A DNA stretch of 23,670 nucleotides from IMG/VR virus record IMGVR_UViG_3300001679_000072, positions 1-23,670 of that record. The stretch is one strand, 5' to 3'. Below, piece by piece: positions 1 to 6,527 of this stretch. Under the pieces are notes generated by a model, which had not been told where the DNA came from, did no database searches, and saw nothing but the letters and a program-made list of their open reading frames with translations. This DNA comes from a virus. A program made the position numbers and the translations under genes. Within the stretch, counting starts at the first letter, position 1. Each line of letters opens with the position of its first letter.

Positions 1-3
1 TAT

Positions 4-1044
4 ATGCGTCGCGCCGCCCTTAGAAAGAGAGTCTCTATTGAGAAATCAGAAATGTTTCTCATGACTCCTCTACTAGCTTGGGAACCTGTGCATCCTAATT
101 ATCACGCATATATGGACAATATATATTTATCATTTTACAACTTCTTCTTACAGAGGGACAACAACAATCAAAAAATCAAAGACTTTAAATCATTTCTAGA
201 CGTTTTTCTTCCTTTTATAAAAAACCTAACACGACAATTTGATGTATGCTATACGATGTCTGGTTTCATATCAAGCAAAGCATGCTCTCCGATGATCGGA
301 GGCTTAATGATTGACATATATTCTGGAAATTGTAATAATGATATTGAAAAAAGAAAGAAGTTTTTAGAAGATCCTAATTTTGAATTCTATAGAAATACTG
401 TAAAGAAATTTGGGTTCGTCATAGACAAGGATATTCCATGGCGCCTTGTGGCTGATCTTTCCTCCTCAGCGATGAAGAAACAACTCTATAAGAGTGGTCT
501 GAAATATGAGGAAGTGTTTGAGGAATACTACTATTCTTCTTATAACTATGATTTGGATCTTATGAAAAAATATTTAGTTATCTTTTATAATTCTGTTGTC
601 AGCGCCAGCCCTGTCGTCAAATACTCAGAGTTCTGCGCGAAAAAGAATAGGACAGTTACGAAAGTAATCACCCGGCCTAAAATTTCGAACTCCGAAGCTG
701 ATGAATTGTTCTCGCTTGAAGACTGGATCAAGTTATACATTGATATACGTAAGGAAGAAACGAACTCTAGATTATCCGACGAGGATAGGATGCTCCTAGT
801 AAGAGATGCGAGAAGAATGAAAGGAAAGGTTGACATTTATAACATTATGGGCTATATTAATAATGCCATACGAAAGAACTCACGAGTAAACCAGGTCACG
901 TTTAAACAAGAAGCCTGGCCAGACTTCCCCCCTCCGGTCGCAGCCATGCCTATTATAGCTAAGAATGTAGAAGGCTTCGCAGCGATCGCCGGCTTGGACT
1001 TGAGTACTTTAAACTTATTTGGCACAGAAGATTCAGAAGAATAA
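4..1044 (+). CDS. Conserved phage protein of unknown function (possibly 5'-truncated by window edge)
   Basis: The 346-residue reading frame is open back to base 1, so the ATG at 4 may be internal and the true gene may begin upstream. I recognise no catalytic motif. The chain is soluble and rich in aromatic and charged residues, with a PWRLVADL stretch near residue 146 and a proline-rich tail (DFPPPVAAMP) near residue 308. It ends in an acidic tail. The stop is followed after only nine bases by the polymerase gene, with AGAGGA between them acting as ribosome binding site, so the two are probably cotranscribed. Similar-looking proteins occur, as far as I remember, in uncultured marine phages without an assigned role; a virion or replication function cannot be chosen from sequence alone. 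The call as a real gene is firm; the function is open. Confidence 0.75.
   Translation: MRRAALRKRVSIEKSEMFLMTPLLAWEPVHPNYHAYMDNIYLSFYNFFLQRDNNNQKIKDFKSFLDVFLPFIKNLTRQFDVCYTMSGFISSKACSPMIGGLMIDIYSGNCNNDIEKRKKFLEDPNFEFYRNTVKKFGFVIDKDIPWRLVADLSSSAMKKQLYKSGLKYEEVFEEYYYSSYNYDLDLMKKYLVIFYNSVVSASPVVKYSEFCAKKNRTVTKVITRPKISNSEADELFSLEDWIKLYIDIRKEETNSRLSDEDRMLLVRDARRMKGKVDIYNIMGYINNAIRKNSRVNQVTFKQEAWPDFPPPVAAMPIIAKNVEGFAAIAGLDLSTLNLFGTEDSEE
830..858 (+). promoter_or_regulatory. Candidate intragenic sigma-70 promoter upstream of the polymerase gene
   Basis: A perfect -35 hexamer TTGACA lies at 830-835. It is followed after exactly 17 bases by TATATT at 853-858, a five-of-six match to the -10 consensus. 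It sits inside the coding sequence of the first gene, about 200 bases before the polymerase start, so it could supply extra transcript for polymerase and the tubulin-like gene. The geometry matches the intergenic promoters at 3078, 6467, 13298 and 20810. Because it is within codons, chance is a real alternative. Confidence 0.35.
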
Positions 1045-1053
1045 AGAGGAATA

Positions 1054-2232
1054 ATGCTATTTCAGACGCTCGACGATAAGAAAGAATGTATTGCTATCTT
1101 TAAAGATGGCGATCTATTTTATGGAGATTTACCATCTGACCTGTCGCGAACTTGGAAATATACCTCTGCACTACAAGACATGCCAGTAGAATATGCTAGC
1201 CTGTATTGCGGATCTAAATCTTTAGGAGAGGTATGTCCGGAAAGACTTTCAGCCAAGTGGAAAGACATCAACGATAGGCTCAGAGCCTTTCTTATATCAT
1301 TCAGGGAGAGTAAAGTGTCTCTGCACGAGAACTGTTTCTTTGATCTGGTCCCAGAGCGGTTCCTCCTTGAGTATTGTAGCCTTAAAGATGAGATCACAGA
1401 GCATGTGTTTGGTAGTTATACGAAACCTTCAAATTATGATTTCTTATTAGATCTGTCAAAGGTGCTGGAGAGTATAAAATATAATAAGCTAAATATAAAC
1501 TTCAACAACATGGATATAATCTCTTCAGCTAGTCGCAACCAGTATAAGAAGCTGTTCAACACTTCTCCCTACATCTCATATGATATCGTAGGCACTAAGA
1601 CTGGCCGGCTGACTACCCTCAAGAATAGTTTCCCTATACTGACCTTAAACAAGGATCACAGAGGTATTCTTGAGCCGAACAATGATTGGTTTGTGGAGTT
1701 GGATTTCAACGCAGCAGAGCTAAGAACTTTGTTAGCACTCCTAGGGAAAAGCCAGCCGGAAGAGGACATACATGAATGGAATGCCAAGAACGTTTACTTG
1801 GGTAAGCTAGACAGAGATGAAGCAAAGAAAAGAATATTCTCTTGGCTGTATAACCCAGACTCAAAAGACTCTCTATCGAATGGGGAGTACGACAGGGAAT
1901 CCCTCTTAGATAAGTTTTGGGATGGCTCTTATGTCCGCACGTTATTCAACAGAGAGATAGAGTCAGATAGGTATCATGCATTGAACTATATAATCCAAAG
2001 CACGTCAAGCGATCTCTTTTTAAGAAGGATGATAGAAGTACACAAGCTTCTAGAAAATAAGAAATCATTCATATCTTTCAGTATGCACGACTCTTTAGTT
2101 ATAGACTTATCCCTAGAGGATAAATCGCTATTGAATGGTATCTTTGATACCTTCTCCAGCACAGACCTAGGGAAGTATAAAATCAACGTATCAGCAGGGA
2201 AATGTTTCTCGGAGATGAAAAAGTTACTATGA
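1054..2232 (+). CDS. polA: Family A DNA polymerase, polymerase domain only
   Basis: The protein is 392 residues, against about 930 for E. coli Pol I, and corresponds to the palm/fingers/thumb region. Motif A reads DFNAAELR (D217 and E222, the spacing of Pol I D705/E710). Motif B keeps the R-x3-K-x3-F-x3-Y pattern as R254, K258, F262, Y266. Motif C is MHDSLVID with the metal-binding Asp at 346. A TGRL block (183-186) and a QSTSSD block (315-320) also fit the family. The usual HDE of motif C is HDS here. No 3'-5' exonuclease motifs are visible in the first 110 residues. It presumably extends DNA primers; with the free-standing 5'-nuclease at 5512 the phage holds Pol I parts as separate genes. 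A family C polymerase is also encoded at 13352. Ribosome binding site is AGAGGA at 1045-1050. Confidence 0.88.
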   Translation: MLFQTLDDKKECIAIFKDGDLFYGDLPSDLSRTWKYTSALQDMPVEYASLYCGSKSLGEVCPERLSAKWKDINDRLRAFLISFRESKVSLHENCFFDLVPERFLLEYCSLKDEITEHVFGSYTKPSNYDFLLDLSKVLESIKYNKLNINFNNMDIISSASRNQYKKLFNTSPYISYDIVGTKTGRLTTLKNSFPILTLNKDHRGILEPNNDWFVELDFNAAELRTLLALLGKSQPEEDIHEWNAKNVYLGKLDRDEAKKRIFSWLYNPDSKDSLSNGEYDRESLLDKFWDGSYVRTLFNREIESDRYHALNYIIQSTSSDLFLRRMIEVHKLLENKKSFISFSMHDSLVIDLSLEDKSLLNGIFDTFSSTDLGKYKINVSAGKCFSEMKKLL

Positions 2233-3068
2233 ACATAATTGGATTAGGCACAGCAGGCTGTAACATAGCCCAGAAGTTCTCTCAGCACCCACAGTATGAC
2301 GTCTTCCTCATCGATACAATCAAGAGGGAGGGTACTTCCCTGCGTCTCGCTAAGAAAGACGGCCACGAGGCATATGAAGGGGAGTCTAAGCTCCGCACAT
2401 CGTTCTTTCAAAAGATTAAAGGGGAGTGCTTGTTCGTTGTCTGTGGTGCGGAGGCAATTTCGGGCCTAGCTCTGCGAATCCTTGAAAAATTTTCCGGCTC
2501 AAAAATTGAGATTTTATATATCAAACCAGATGTAAGTTTATTGCCGGAGATCAAGAGACTACAAGAGAGAGCAACCTTCAATGTACTGCAGCAGTATGCG
2601 CGCTCTGGTCTATTTGAGAAGATGTATGTGATCGAGAATATAAGATTAGAAAATATCCTAGGAGAGGTTCAGATCATAGGGTATCATGATAAGCTAAACG
2701 ACTTGCTGGTATCGACTATGCATATGATCAATATATATAAGCGCTCTGATTCTGAGATGGATACGTTCTCTTCTTCGTTACCGACCGCTAGAATCTCCAC
2801 CATTGGGGTCGTAGACTACGAGACGGGTGAAGAAAAGCTATTCTACGATATACAACTCCCAAGAGAGAAGATGTATTTCTACGCTATCAACAGAGAACAA
2901 CTGGCTACTGACGGTACCTTGTTCAAGAAGATCAAAACCCAGATCAAATCACAGATCGCAGATGATCAGTTGAAAGTTTCTTATGGTGTATTTTCTACGG
3001 AGTATCCAGAAAATTATGTATACAGTGTTGTCAGCGCATCTTTAATTCAAGAACAGAAAATTAATTAA
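2229..3068 (+). CDS. Divergent tubulin/FtsZ-fold-like protein
   Basis: I chose the ATG at 2229, which overlaps the polymerase stop as ATGA, because the protein then starts directly with the first Rossmann strand: IIGLGTAGCNI (residues 3-13), closely resembling the FtsZ N-terminal loop GxGGAGxN. An upstream in-frame ATG at 2202 has a poorly spaced ribosome binding site. The strand before the expected tubulin signature reads FVVCGAEAISGLALRILEKF (69-88); where FtsZ has GGGTGTG, only the first and last glycine remain. YVIENIRLENIL (133-144) resembles the FtsZ IxIPNxRLL segment. The catalytic T7-loop Asp motif is not evident in 175-195. Length is 279 residues, shorter than FtsZ or PhuZ. Polymerisation or GTPase activity is therefore doubtful; it may be a partner, spindle or positioning protein, or another Rossmann-type protein. 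Fold assignment is inference from pattern only. Confidence 0.55.
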   Translation: MNIIGLGTAGCNIAQKFSQHPQYDVFLIDTIKREGTSLRLAKKDGHEAYEGESKLRTSFFQKIKGECLFVVCGAEAISGLALRILEKFSGSKIEILYIKPDVSLLPEIKRLQERATFNVLQQYARSGLFEKMYVIENIRLENILGEVQIIGYHDKLNDLLVSTMHMINIYKRSDSEMDTFSSSLPTARISTIGVVDYETGEEKLFYDIQLPREKMYFYAINREQLATDGTLFKKIKTQIKSQIADDQLKVSYGVFSTEYPENYVYSVVSASLIQEQKIN

Positions 3069-3077
3069 ATTTAATGC

Positions 3078-3106
3078 TTGACATTCTGTAGAATACGGGG
3101 TACTAT
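3078..3106 (+). promoter_or_regulatory. Sigma-70-type promoter for the SSB gene
   Basis: TTGACA at 3078-3083 and TACTAT at 3101-3106 are separated by exactly 17 bases in the short gap before the SSB gene. A start of transcription near 3112-3114 would give a leader of about 50 nucleotides. An imperfect dyad ATTCT-GT-AGAAT (3083-3094) lies in the spacer and could bind a regulator. The same hexamers and spacing recur at 13298. Confidence 0.8.
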
Positions 3107-3114
3107 GTGTATAG

Positions 3115-3161
3115 ATGCTTGGGAGATTTGCCAAGCATACTTACAAAAGGAAAAATAAATC
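3115..3161 (+). promoter_or_regulatory. Structured 5' leader of the SSB mRNA (hairpin, possible pseudoknot)
   Basis: ATGCTTGG (3115-3122) and CCAAGCAT (3131-3138) form a perfect 8-bp stem with an 8-base loop at the extreme 5' end of the predicted transcript. The loop bases GATTT (3125-3129) are complementary to AAATC (3157-3161), which directly precedes the start codon, so an H-type pseudoknot is possible. The intervening stretch is A-rich and unstructured and holds the AAAAGG ribosome binding site. In T4, gp32 represses its own translation through a leader pseudoknot and adjacent unstructured RNA; the same logic is plausible here but inferred. Confidence 0.45.
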
Positions 3162-3923
3162 ATGGGAAATGGAATTAATATGTCAAAGATGAGGGATAAG
3201 CTATCCTCCCTCAACAGCAGAGACGGTTCAAAGAACATGTTCTGGCGACCTCAAGATGGCGACACAACTATTAGAGTTGTACCAACTTCAGATGGCGACC
3301 CGTTCAAAGAGAACTGGTTCCACTACAACGTAGGCAATGCCGCAGGCTTTTTATGTCCAAAGAAGAACTTTGGAGACGATTGCCCTGTGTGTAATCTAGT
3401 GCGCAACCTCTATAACGAAGGCGATGAAGCCAGTATTAAGATGGCTAAGAATCTAAATTCACGCCAACGCTTCTTCGCCCCGGTATTGGTCCGAGACAAT
3501 GAGCAGGTAGGAGTTCAGGTATGGGGCTTTGGCCGCACCGTGTATTCCGATCTGCTAAATCTGGTATTGAACCCCGACTACGGTGATATCACAGACACGG
3601 ATCAGGGTACTGACTTGGTGATTACTTACGGTAAGGCTCCAGGGCAGGCGTTTCCTCAAACCAATATTACTCCACGCCGCAAGTCATCCAAGCTAAACGA
3701 AGATGAGTCTGTGGTAAAAGAGCTATTGGATGGGATCCCTGACTTTTCAGAACTCTTTGAGAAGAAGACTTCTGAAGAAGTAAAGGCTATTTTGGATGCC
3801 TATCTTCTAGATGACGTCGATGCAGAAGATGTGTCTTCGGAAACTAAGAAGTTTGGAACTACCACCAATAGTTCTACCGAAACTAACTCAGTTGATAAGG
3901 CTTTTGAAGACCTTCTTAGCTGA
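3162..3923 (+). CDS. T4 gp32-like single-stranded DNA-binding protein
   Basis: This is a 253-residue protein that should coat single-stranded DNA at the replication fork and load recombinase and helicase. The zinc site typical of gp32 is present: H54, C65, C74 and C77 in the context NWFHYNVG and FLCPKK...CPVC, with the CxxC spacing of T4 C87/C90. A basic N-terminal segment (MSKMRDKLSSL, residues 7-17) fits the gp32 cooperativity region, and the C-terminus is acidic (ELLDGIPDF onward, ending DKAFEDLLS), as in partner-binding tails of SSBs. ATG at 3162 follows AAAAGG by 11 bases; an ATG at residue 7 is the alternative start. Its own promoter and hairpin leader point to high and controlled expression. 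The recombinase gene follows. Confidence 0.9.
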   Translation: MGNGINMSKMRDKLSSLNSRDGSKNMFWRPQDGDTTIRVVPTSDGDPFKENWFHYNVGNAAGFLCPKKNFGDDCPVCNLVRNLYNEGDEASIKMAKNLNSRQRFFAPVLVRDNEQVGVQVWGFGRTVYSDLLNLVLNPDYGDITDTDQGTDLVITYGKAPGQAFPQTNITPRRKSSKLNEDESVVKELLDGIPDFSELFEKKTSEEVKAILDAYLLDDVDAEDVSSETKKFGTTTNSSTETNSVDKAFEDLLS

Positions 3924-3929
3924 TTAGTG

Positions 3930-3994
3930 GTGCCGTGCGAAAAATAATAAACACTATATTCCCCCTATAGTTTCTTTACCTTTTCGCACGGCAC
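3930..3994 (+). repeat. Long inverted repeat (composite hairpin) between SSB and recombinase genes
   Basis: GTGCCGTGCGAAAA (3930-3943) and TTTTCGCACGGCAC (3981-3994) are perfect 14-base inverted arms. Between them sits a second, inner inverted repeat ACTATA (3953-3958) / TATAGT (3966-3971) around a C-rich loop. The RNA would fold as a long stem with an internal bulge and inner hairpin. It begins seven bases after the SSB stop. It may attenuate transcription, protect the SSB message 3' end, or be an RNase processing site. It lacks the uninterrupted U-tract of a standard intrinsic terminator; TCTTCT follows the outer stem. Confidence 0.6.
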
Positions 3995-4018
3995 TCTTCT
4001 ATTATATAGGATACCATT

Positions 4019-5128
4019 TTGTCAAAAAATAAAAAAAATAAAACAGGCCGCCTTTCTGTAACCGAGATGCGAAAATTAATCAATAAAAAGTCTGGTATCG
4101 AGGTCGCATTTAACTTAGGAGAGGACAATCCTACAGAAGTTACAGAGTGGATCCCAACGGGCTCCAGATGGCTAGACTCTATCATTTCCAGAGGAAAGTA
4201 CGCAGGAATACCTGTCGGAAAAGTCAGTGAAATCGCAGGGTTAGAGTCAACAGGCAAGTCCTTCTTGGCAGCCCAGTGTGCAGCAAACGCACAAAAGATG
4301 GGCATTGATGTGATTTATTTTGATAGCGAGTCCGCTATTGATCCAACATTCTTAGAGAACGCCGGTTGCAACCTAGAAACATTACTGTATGTTCAGGCCA
4401 ATAGCGTTGAATTTGTTCTTGAAACGATCGAGGACTTACTTGAGAGCAACGAAAGCCAAATGCTATTTATTTGGGACAGCCTTGCCCTCACTCCATCGGT
4501 GGCAGATCAGGAGGGGGACTTCAATCCCCTCTCCTCAATGGCAGTCAAGCCGCGCATCCTTTCTAAGGGAATGGCGAAGCTAGTACAGCCCATCGCAAAT
4601 GCCAACGCAACTCTGCTGGTTTTGAATCAGTTGAAAACTAATATAACGAGAAGCGTTTCAGAAGCTTTAACCACACCATATTTCACTCCCGGTGGAAAGG
4701 CCATGCACTATACATATAGTCTCAGAATTTGGCTGACCGGCAGGAAGGCGAAGGCCTCCTTTGTTGAAGACAGCAAGGGATTCCGAGTTGGCTCTGAAGT
4801 GAAAGTTAAATTAGAGAAATCACGCTTCGGTACCGCCGGAAGACAGTGTGCGTTCAAAATCTTGTGGGGCGATGAGATCGGCGTGCAAGATGAAGAGTCT
4901 TGGCTCGAAGCCATAAAAAGCTCAGAACACCTACATATCGCAGGAGCCTGGTACACTTTGGATTATGCTGATGGCACCAGTGAGAAGTTTCAATCTGCAA
5001 AATGGATAGAGAAATTGCAGGATGAAAAATTTAAAGCAAGGATACTAGAACTCATGGATGAGGAAGTAATCCTAAAATTCAAAGATAAAACAGGTAATGC
5101 TGCTGATTTCTATGGTGTAGAAGCTTGA
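4019..5128 (+). CDS. recA: RecA/UvsX-type recombinase
   Basis: The 369-residue protein has the RecA core. Walker A is GLESTGKS (74-81), the catalytic glutamate lies in FDSES (E104), Walker B is MLFIWD (148-153), and VLNQLKTNI (201-209) carries the ATP-sensing glutamine. PGGKAMHYTYSLRIWL (224-239) matches the L2-to-core stretch of RecA proteins. It should form filaments on single-stranded DNA and drive strand exchange and recombination-dependent replication, handing over from the SSB encoded just upstream. The start is TTG at 4019, supported by TAGGA at 4007-4011 and by the lysine-rich N-terminus; the first ATG lies 17 codons in. Placement after a gp32-like gene favours a phage UvsX role over a host-type SOS RecA. 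The C-terminal third (about 290-369) is less conserved. Confidence 0.92.
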   Translation: MSKNKKNKTGRLSVTEMRKLINKKSGIEVAFNLGEDNPTEVTEWIPTGSRWLDSIISRGKYAGIPVGKVSEIAGLESTGKSFLAAQCAANAQKMGIDVIYFDSESAIDPTFLENAGCNLETLLYVQANSVEFVLETIEDLLESNESQMLFIWDSLALTPSVADQEGDFNPLSSMAVKPRILSKGMAKLVQPIANANATLLVLNQLKTNITRSVSEALTTPYFTPGGKAMHYTYSLRIWLTGRKAKASFVEDSKGFRVGSEVKVKLEKSRFGTAGRQCAFKILWGDEIGVQDEESWLEAIKSSEHLHIAGAWYTLDYADGTSEKFQSAKWIEKLQDEKFKARILELMDEEVILKFKDKTGNAADFYGVEA

Positions 5129-5132
5129 ACTA

Positions 5133-5142
5133 ACTATTTATA
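5133..5142 (+). promoter_or_regulatory. Candidate phage late-type promoter element (ACTATTTATA)
   Basis: ACTATTTATA lies in the 32-base gap after the recombinase gene, immediately before the AGGAG ribosome binding site (5147-5151) of the next gene. The same 10-mer occurs twice at 20121 and 20161 ahead of another gene. TATTTATA is the reverse complement of the T4 late promoter octamer TATAAATA, but it is here in the forward orientation relative to the gene. No -35 hexamer is present. Confidence 0.35.
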
Positions 5143-5160
5143 ACATAGGAGCCATTCTCT

Positions 5161-5499
5161 ATGTTAAAAAGAAGACAGGTTAGAAAGCTTTTGATCGAAG
5201 CTCTTGGCGCAGCCGATGGTAGAACTTACCGCGCTGTTGTCCTTCTTCGATCAGACAGAACACAAACCTTAACTGACATTCTAGATCAACTAAGGGCGAT
5301 CTGCGACATTACTATCGTGAATCTGCCAGAACCATCTAAGCAGTTGTCAAACTATGTTGACATGTCAAAATTAAATATTAAGTTTTTGTTAACCGCACCA
5401 TCTCTTAAGCAGGAAGTAAAACAATTGACTGCAGCCGCAAACTCTATCTCTGGTGTATTCTCATTCAGAGTTAAGCACGTAGAAAAAGCCGAAAAGTAA
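5161..5499 (+). CDS. Small unknown protein with probable ferredoxin-like fold
   Basis: I do not recognise a named family for this 112-residue protein. The pattern strand (RTYRAVVLLR, 21-30), helix (TLTDILDQLRAI, 37-48), strand (ITIVNL, 50-55), strand (LNIKFLLT, 71-78), helix (KQEVKQLTAAANSI, 83-96), strand (VFSFRVKHVEK, 99-109) fits a beta-alpha-beta twice repeated, as in ferredoxin-like domains. It has a basic N-terminal helix and no cysteines except one. It sits between the recombinase and the 5'-nuclease but is preceded by the ACTATTTATA element rather than a sigma-70 promoter, so it may be expressed on a different schedule. ATG at 5161 follows AGGAG by 9 bases. A nucleic-acid-binding or virion role is possible; neither is shown. 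Confidence 0.75.
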   Translation: MLKRRQVRKLLIEALGAADGRTYRAVVLLRSDRTQTLTDILDQLRAICDITIVNLPEPSKQLSNYVDMSKLNIKFLLTAPSLKQEVKQLTAAANSISGVFSFRVKHVEKAEK

Positions 5500-5511
5500 C
5501 AGGATATTTCA

Positions 5512-6480
5512 ATGGCCCCTAAAAGATTATTAATTGTAGACATGCTAAACATGTTCTACAGAGCCTACATAGTAGACCCATCGCTCTCCACGAACGGAGC
5601 ACCAATCGGAGGCCTTAAGGGCACCATAAAGATCCTCCAGAAGCTGTTAAGAGAGACCAGCCCAGACAAGGTTGTTATCTGTTGGGATGGCTCAGGGGGA
5701 TCAAAGAAGCGTCGTTCTCTAAAGAAGGACTACAAGGCGGGAAGAAAGCCAATAAGGCTCAACAGATCTCTCGAAGGCATGTCTGAGAACGAAGAAGTAA
5801 AAAACAAGTTCTGGCAACAGGGCAGGTTGATAGAATACTTTAATAGCATGCCGATGGCTCAACTGATGTATGAGAATATCGAAGCAGATGATATCATTGC
5901 CTACATCAAAGCAATGCCTCACTATAAAGAGTGGCAAAAGGTGATCATCTCCAGCGACAAGGATTTCTTTCAGCTTCTAGATGAGAACACCGTCCTTCAC
6001 AGGCCAGTGCAAAAGGAGTTCTTAAACAAGTTTAGTATTGTAGAAAAATATGAAATTCATCCAAACAACTTTGCGCTCGCTCGCTCTATAGCTGGTGATC
6101 CTAGTGACAATCTCCCCGGGATCAAAGGCGCAGGCCTCAAGACTATTAAAAATAGGTTCCCGTTTTTGCGAGAGGAAAAGAGCTATACTTTGAATGATAT
6201 TAAAAGTCACTGCAAGAAGAACTCTGAATCAAAGATACAAATCTATGGCAGAATACTGGAAGACTTCGATGTCGTCAAGTTAAACTATAAGATGATGCAA
6301 TTATACTCTCCCAGTATCAGCGCAGCAACAAAGAGAAAGATCAAGAATGTTGTTTTAGAGTCTGATAACTCTTTCAATAAGACTGAAATCGTGAAGCTGA
6401 TGATCCAAGACGGATTCGGAGAATTCAATTGGACAGACCTTTCGCAGAAATTAAGAAAGATATCAGTTGACAATAGCTGA
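5512..6480 (+). CDS. 5'-3' exonuclease / flap endonuclease (T4 RNase H, FEN family)
   Basis: The 322-residue protein has the acidic metal-binding set of FEN nucleases: D10 in LLIVDMLNMFYRA, D59 in ICWDG, E124-D126-D127 in EADDIIA, D149 and D151 in SSDKDFFQL, and D196 and D199 in the helix-hairpin region GDPSDNLPGIKGAGLKT (195-211). It should remove RNA primers and 5' flaps at lagging-strand fragments. It corresponds to the N-terminal nuclease of bacterial Pol I, here a separate gene, with a free-standing Pol I-type polymerase domain at 1054. A basic stretch (KKRRSLKKDYKAGRK, 65-79) resembles the DNA-binding arch. The start ATG follows CAGGAT; the gene ends on top of the promoter for the helicase. 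Confidence 0.92.
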   Translation: MAPKRLLIVDMLNMFYRAYIVDPSLSTNGAPIGGLKGTIKILQKLLRETSPDKVVICWDGSGGSKKRRSLKKDYKAGRKPIRLNRSLEGMSENEEVKNKFWQQGRLIEYFNSMPMAQLMYENIEADDIIAYIKAMPHYKEWQKVIISSDKDFFQLLDENTVLHRPVQKEFLNKFSIVEKYEIHPNNFALARSIAGDPSDNLPGIKGAGLKTIKNRFPFLREEKSYTLNDIKSHCKKNSESKIQIYGRILEDFDVVKLNYKMMQLYSPSISAATKRKIKNVVLESDNSFNKTEIVKLMIQDGFGEFNWTDLSQKLRKISVDNS

Positions 6481-6495
6481 TTAATCAGCTATGAT
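6467..6495 (+). promoter_or_regulatory. Strong sigma-70-type promoter for helicase gene
   Basis: TTGACA (6467-6472), a 17-base spacer, and TATGAT (6490-6495, five of six matches) form the best promoter in the window. It overlaps the last codons of the exonuclease gene and lies about 33 bases before the helicase start. Its spacer is filled by a perfect palindrome, described separately. It likely drives helicase and the ribonucleotide reductase, which are ten bases apart. Confidence 0.82.
6473..6492 (+). promoter_or_regulatory. 20-bp perfect palindrome between -35 and -10 (candidate operator)
   Basis: ATAGCTGATTAATCAGCTAT is its own reverse complement over all 20 bases. It starts on the base after the -35 hexamer and ends three bases into the -10 hexamer, the classical position for a repressor operator. 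It covers the exonuclease stop codon. It lacks a following T-tract, so it is unlikely to be only a terminator. Confidence 0.65.
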
Positions 6496-6527
6496 ATGAT
6501 ACACGCTTTAAAGTTAATGGAGGAAAA

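Noticed and set aside
311-338. TTGACA inside the first gene as a promoter
   Set aside because: No -10 hexamer with more than three or four matches at 16-18 bases. The same holds for TTGACA at 12209 and 22758, which lie in coding sequence with poor -10 partners.
2202-2228. Upstream ATG at 2202 for the tubulin-like gene
   Set aside because: Would add nine residues before the first Rossmann strand, deep inside polymerase codons, with the GGGA only one or two bases away. ATG 2229 gives the usual ATGA coupling.
6473-6492. The palindrome as a simple terminator of the exonuclease gene
   Set aside because: No T-tract follows, the stem is AT-rich with a zero-base centre, and its exact fit in the promoter spacer favours an operator.
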